Origin: JAADHG01 sp964418645
GTDB taxonomy: Bacteria; Bacteroidota; Bacteroidia; Flavobacteriales; Flavobacteriaceae
Length of the DNA stretch: 15,819 bases
Assembly: GCA_964418645.1 (NCBI GenBank)
Contig: CAYQME010000057.1
Location: 1 to 15,819, forward strand
Direction: 5' to 3'
Shown: in pieces, positions 13,818 to 15,819 of the stretch
Layout of the letters: the number at the start of each line of letters is the position of its first letter
Position numbering within the stretch: position 1 is the stretch's first letter
Program-made: the position numbers and the translations under genes
Notes under the pieces: model-generated
Databases searched by the model: none
What the model was told of the DNA's origin: nothing
Seen by the model: only the letters and a program-made list of their open reading frames with translations

Positions 13818-13848
13818 CAAAGGTAGAAATTTATATGAATAATTCAAA
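13818..13848 (-). promoter_or_regulatory. Main promoter of the ribosomal cluster, before rpsL
   Basis: On the minus strand TTTG (13848-13845) is followed, 19 nt later, by TACCTTTG (13825-13818). This is an exact match to the Bacteroidota sigma-A consensus TTTG-N17..23-TAnnTTTG. It lies about 45 bp upstream of the rpsL ATG, in the divergent intergenic region and in the right orientation. This is the clearest promoter in the window. The spacer (13826-13844) is almost entirely A/T. Confidence 0.8.
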
Positions 13849-13945
13849 TCTTAAATAATTAATTTTCATTGTTTGTAAAAAATTAATTTGATAGACCTAT
13901 TATTTGAATTTATTTTCCGTTAGTTTTATACTCAAAATATTCAGT

Positions 13946-15643
13946 TTGAAGGTTTCAAAAATTCTTTTTTTATATTTCATTTTTCTCGCATATAATTCTG
14001 TTAATACTTATTCTCAAGAATTACATTTAATTATTAACGGTAAGGATGCTTCAGAAAATACAGTCATTGATTCTATTGGCTATAAAAATGTGTTTGCTAA
14101 TTATAAGTTACTCGAGGAAGAAATTAACAGCCTTTATTTAAAGTTTCAAAAGATTGGATATATAGAGAGTCAACTTATTTCAACTACAAAAAAAAGCGAT
14201 ACAGTATATAATGCCAAATTTCTTTTAAATAAGAAATTTTACACCATATATATATACTATGATAAAAATGTGATTTCAATGAAGGCTTTGAAGCGCTTTT
14301 CAGGAAACATCACATCGGATTATTTTGTAACAACAATTCAAGAAAGTGAGACTATTCTCAATCAAATAAACTCTAAGATTGCTGAAAATGGTCTACCTTT
14401 TACATCTTTAAAATTAACAACAATTAAAAAGAGAGATGCAAATTCATTGCAAGCAAAACTTATTATTTCAACAAACACCAAAAGAACAATAGATGAAATA
14501 ATAGTTAAAGGTTATGACAAATTCCCGCGATCCTTCCTGAATCATTTTTTAAATATTAAGATAGGTGATGATTTTGATTTAAATACTATAAAGAAAAAAA
14601 CACAATCTATAAATACTTTCCCTTTTACTAACCAAGCTAGAGCACCTGAAGTTTTATTTACCAAAGACTCTACATCAATCTTTTTATATTTAGAAAAGAC
14701 AAAAAGTAACACTTTTGATGGGTTTCTTGGTTTTGGTACAAATGAAGCTACTAATAAAATAGAGTTTAACGGCTACTTAAACTTACGTTTAATAAACAAC
14801 CTAAATTATGGTGAAGCTTTTAGCCTTGTTTTTAAAAGTGATGAAAGTGATCAAAAAACGTTCGATGTTGATGTGCGTTTACCATATGTATTTAACACAG
14901 CCATTGGCTCTGAGCTATCATTAAATATATTCAAAAAGGATTCAATATTTACAACAGTAGATCAATCAGTAAATTTGTTTTATCAAATTAATGATAAACA
15001 ACGAATATTCACTGAAATTAATACTATTAAATCTAACAACTTATTAGTTGAAAATAATGCCCAGTTCGTTGAAGATTATAACTCTACCTTTTACAATATA
15101 AGATACGAGTTTTTAAAAAAGCAATACAACAATTTTCTTTTTCCAATAAACTTTGCTTTTGATATTAAAACTGGATTTGGTTTTAGAAAAGTTGAAGGTA
15201 TTAAAGAAGATCAAAAAATATTTAGCCTAAATACCTATAAGATTTTCAATTTAAATAATAGAAATAGTATTTATTTTAGAATGAAAAGTGAAGGTATCAT
15301 TTCTGATTCTTATTTGGTGAATGAGCTTTTTAGATTTGGCGGGATAAATACAATAAGGGGCTTTGAAGAAAATAGTATCCTAGCTTCTTTTTATGGTTTA
15401 CTTAATAGTGAGTACAGATACAATCTTAGTTCTACCATTTATATACATTCAATCATTGATGCTACTTATCTTAATAATGAACTCACTAATTCAATAGAAA
15501 AGCTTTTTGGATTTGGATTTGGATTTGGGCTAATTACAAAGGCTGGACTTTTAAAATTCAACTATGCAAATGGGAAGTCAGAAAATCAAAAATTCAAGCT
15601 TTCAAATTCAAAAATTCACATCAGTTTGAATACAAGATTTTAA
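13946..15643 (+). CDS. Omp85-superfamily outer-membrane protein with POTRA domains
   Basis: The product looks like a BamA/TamA-type outer-membrane protein. A signal peptide (MKVSKILFLYFIFLAYNSVN, cleavage probably near S23) is followed by about three POTRA-like units (roughly 25-105, 110-175, 178-252). The third is clearest, with DEIIVKGYDKF and FDLNTIKKKTQ. A beta-strand-rich barrel follows to the C-terminal phenylalanine. RFGGINTIRGF, with IRGF at 470-473, is the conserved loop-6 motif of the family. With 565 residues it is shorter than BamA and nearer TamA-like proteins. No ATG is available at the N-terminus. I chose TTG at 13946 because it gives a normal signal peptide; TTG at 13904 would add 14 residues (MNLFSVSFILKIFS). 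Gene diverges from rpsL. Substrate or partner is unknown; surface protein insertion is the family's general role. Confidence 0.8.
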   Translation: MKVSKILFLYFIFLAYNSVNTYSQELHLIINGKDASENTVIDSIGYKNVFANYKLLEEEINSLYLKFQKIGYIESQLISTTKKSDTVYNAKFLLNKKFYTIYIYYDKNVISMKALKRFSGNITSDYFVTTIQESETILNQINSKIAENGLPFTSLKLTTIKKRDANSLQAKLIISTNTKRTIDEIIVKGYDKFPRSFLNHFLNIKIGDDFDLNTIKKKTQSINTFPFTNQARAPEVLFTKDSTSIFLYLEKTKSNTFDGFLGFGTNEATNKIEFNGYLNLRLINNLNYGEAFSLVFKSDESDQKTFDVDVRLPYVFNTAIGSELSLNIFKKDSIFTTVDQSVNLFYQINDKQRIFTEINTIKSNNLLVENNAQFVEDYNSTFYNIRYEFLKKQYNNFLFPINFAFDIKTGFGFRKVEGIKEDQKIFSLNTYKIFNLNNRNSIYFRMKSEGIISDSYLVNELFRFGGINTIRGFEENSILASFYGLLNSEYRYNLSSTIYIHSIIDATYLNNELTNSIEKLFGFGFGFGLITKAGLLKFNYANGKSENQKFKLSNSKIHISLNTRF

Positions 15644-15704
15644 CTAAAAATTAAGTATTAACGGTATGTTTTCAAAAAAAAAATGAAATTTTAGCAAATA
15701 ATAA

Positions 15705-15735
15705 TTGCTTTATTAACTTTTTATTATGATTTTTG
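15705..15735 (+). promoter_or_regulatory. Probable promoter of the gene at 15764
   Basis: TTG (15705-15707) is followed after 20 nt by GATTTTTG (15728-15735). This fits the Bacteroidota TTG-N17..23-TAnnTTTG pattern with one mismatch, at the first T. It lies 28 bp upstream of the ATG at 15764, so the leader would be short. The rest of the 120-bp intergenic region (15644-15763) is A/T-rich, with a run of ten A at 15674-15683. I see no G/C-rich hairpin that would terminate the preceding gene. Confidence 0.45.
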
Positions 15736-15763
15736 GCGTAGACTAATTCAAATAAATTATAAA

Positions 15764-15819
15764 ATGAAAACAAAGTTTAGTGGAATTTTAACGCTATTAC
15801 TAGCGTTTGTTGTGCAATT
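15764..15819 (+). CDS. Start of a secreted protein, probably SusC/RagA TonB-linked receptor (partial)
   Basis: Only the first 18 codons are in the window: MKTKFSGILTLLLAFVVQ, then an incomplete codon at the right edge. A basic n-region (K2, K4) and a hydrophobic core make this a signal peptide. The wording is very like the N-termini of flavobacterial SusC/RagA-family TonB-linked outer-membrane proteins, which import glycans or peptides together with a SusD-type lipoprotein. That assignment rests on resemblance of the signal peptide alone. The carboxypeptidase-like, plug and barrel domains would lie outside the window. An upstream promoter-like element at 15705-15735 supports the start. Confidence 0.5.
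   Translation, partial: MKTKFSGILTLLLAFVVQ

Noticed and set aside
13872..13906. Possible plus-strand promoter for the Omp85-like gene: TTTG-N22-TATTATTTG
   Set aside because: The -7 element has three rather than two bases between TA and TTTG, so it misses the consensus. If real, its start point near 13912 would support the TTG at 13946 as the start codon.
15674..15694. A10 run followed by AAAAT/ATTTT inverted repeat as a terminator of the Omp85-like gene
   Set aside because: There are no G-C pairs in the stem and only a short T run, so it is too weak to call.
1..15819. Mobile elements, CRISPR arrays, tRNA or rRNA genes, defence or biosynthetic systems
   Set aside because: I found no transposase, integrase, regularly spaced repeat, cloverleaf or rRNA signature. 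The window is a housekeeping cluster plus outer-membrane protein genes.

Overview
The window looks like chromosomal DNA of a marine-type flavobacterium (phylum Bacteroidota, probably Flavobacteriaceae). The reasons are the low GC content, A/T-rich spacers without Shine-Dalgarno sequences, promoters of the Bacteroidota form TTG-N17..23-TAnnTTTG, lineage-typical ribosomal protein sequences, and a TonB-linked outer-membrane protein starting at the right edge. I cannot name a genus.

Positions 2-13772 hold one tightly packed minus-strand ribosomal super-cluster. In transcription order it is rpsL, rpsG, fusA, rpsJ, then a 258-bp gap, then rplC, rplD, rplW, rplB, rpsS, rplV, rpsC, rplP, rpmC, rpsQ, rplN, rplX, rplE, rpsN, rpsH, rplF, rplR, rpsE, rpmD, rplO and secY. 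This is a fusion of the classical str, S10 and spc operons, with no tuf between fusA and rpsJ. The proteins are ribosome structural components, the translocase EF-G, and the protein-export channel SecY. The cluster probably continues left of position 1.

Two long minus-strand regulatory stretches stand out. One is upstream of rpsL (13773-13848): a consensus promoter followed at once by a 7-bp hairpin at the expected 5' end of the mRNA. The other is the rpsJ-rplC gap (10190-10447). A consensus promoter overlaps the end of rpsJ. It is followed by a roughly 240-nt leader with several inverted repeats, one of which is a terminator-like hairpin with a six-U tract, and then a 14-bp tandem repeat just before rplC. 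This arrangement resembles an attenuator-controlled S10-type leader displaced to follow rpsJ, and it is the best candidate here for an undescribed regulatory element. A smaller hairpin lies in the 65-bp rpsN-rpsH spacer.

The right end (13849-15819) is on the plus strand, diverging from rpsL. It carries a complete Omp85-superfamily outer-membrane protein (POTRA-like repeats, beta-barrel, IRGF motif) that lacks an ATG start. A likely promoter and the first 18 codons of a secreted protein follow, probably a SusC/RagA-type TonB-linked receptor. No mobile elements, CRISPR arrays, tRNAs or rRNAs are visible.
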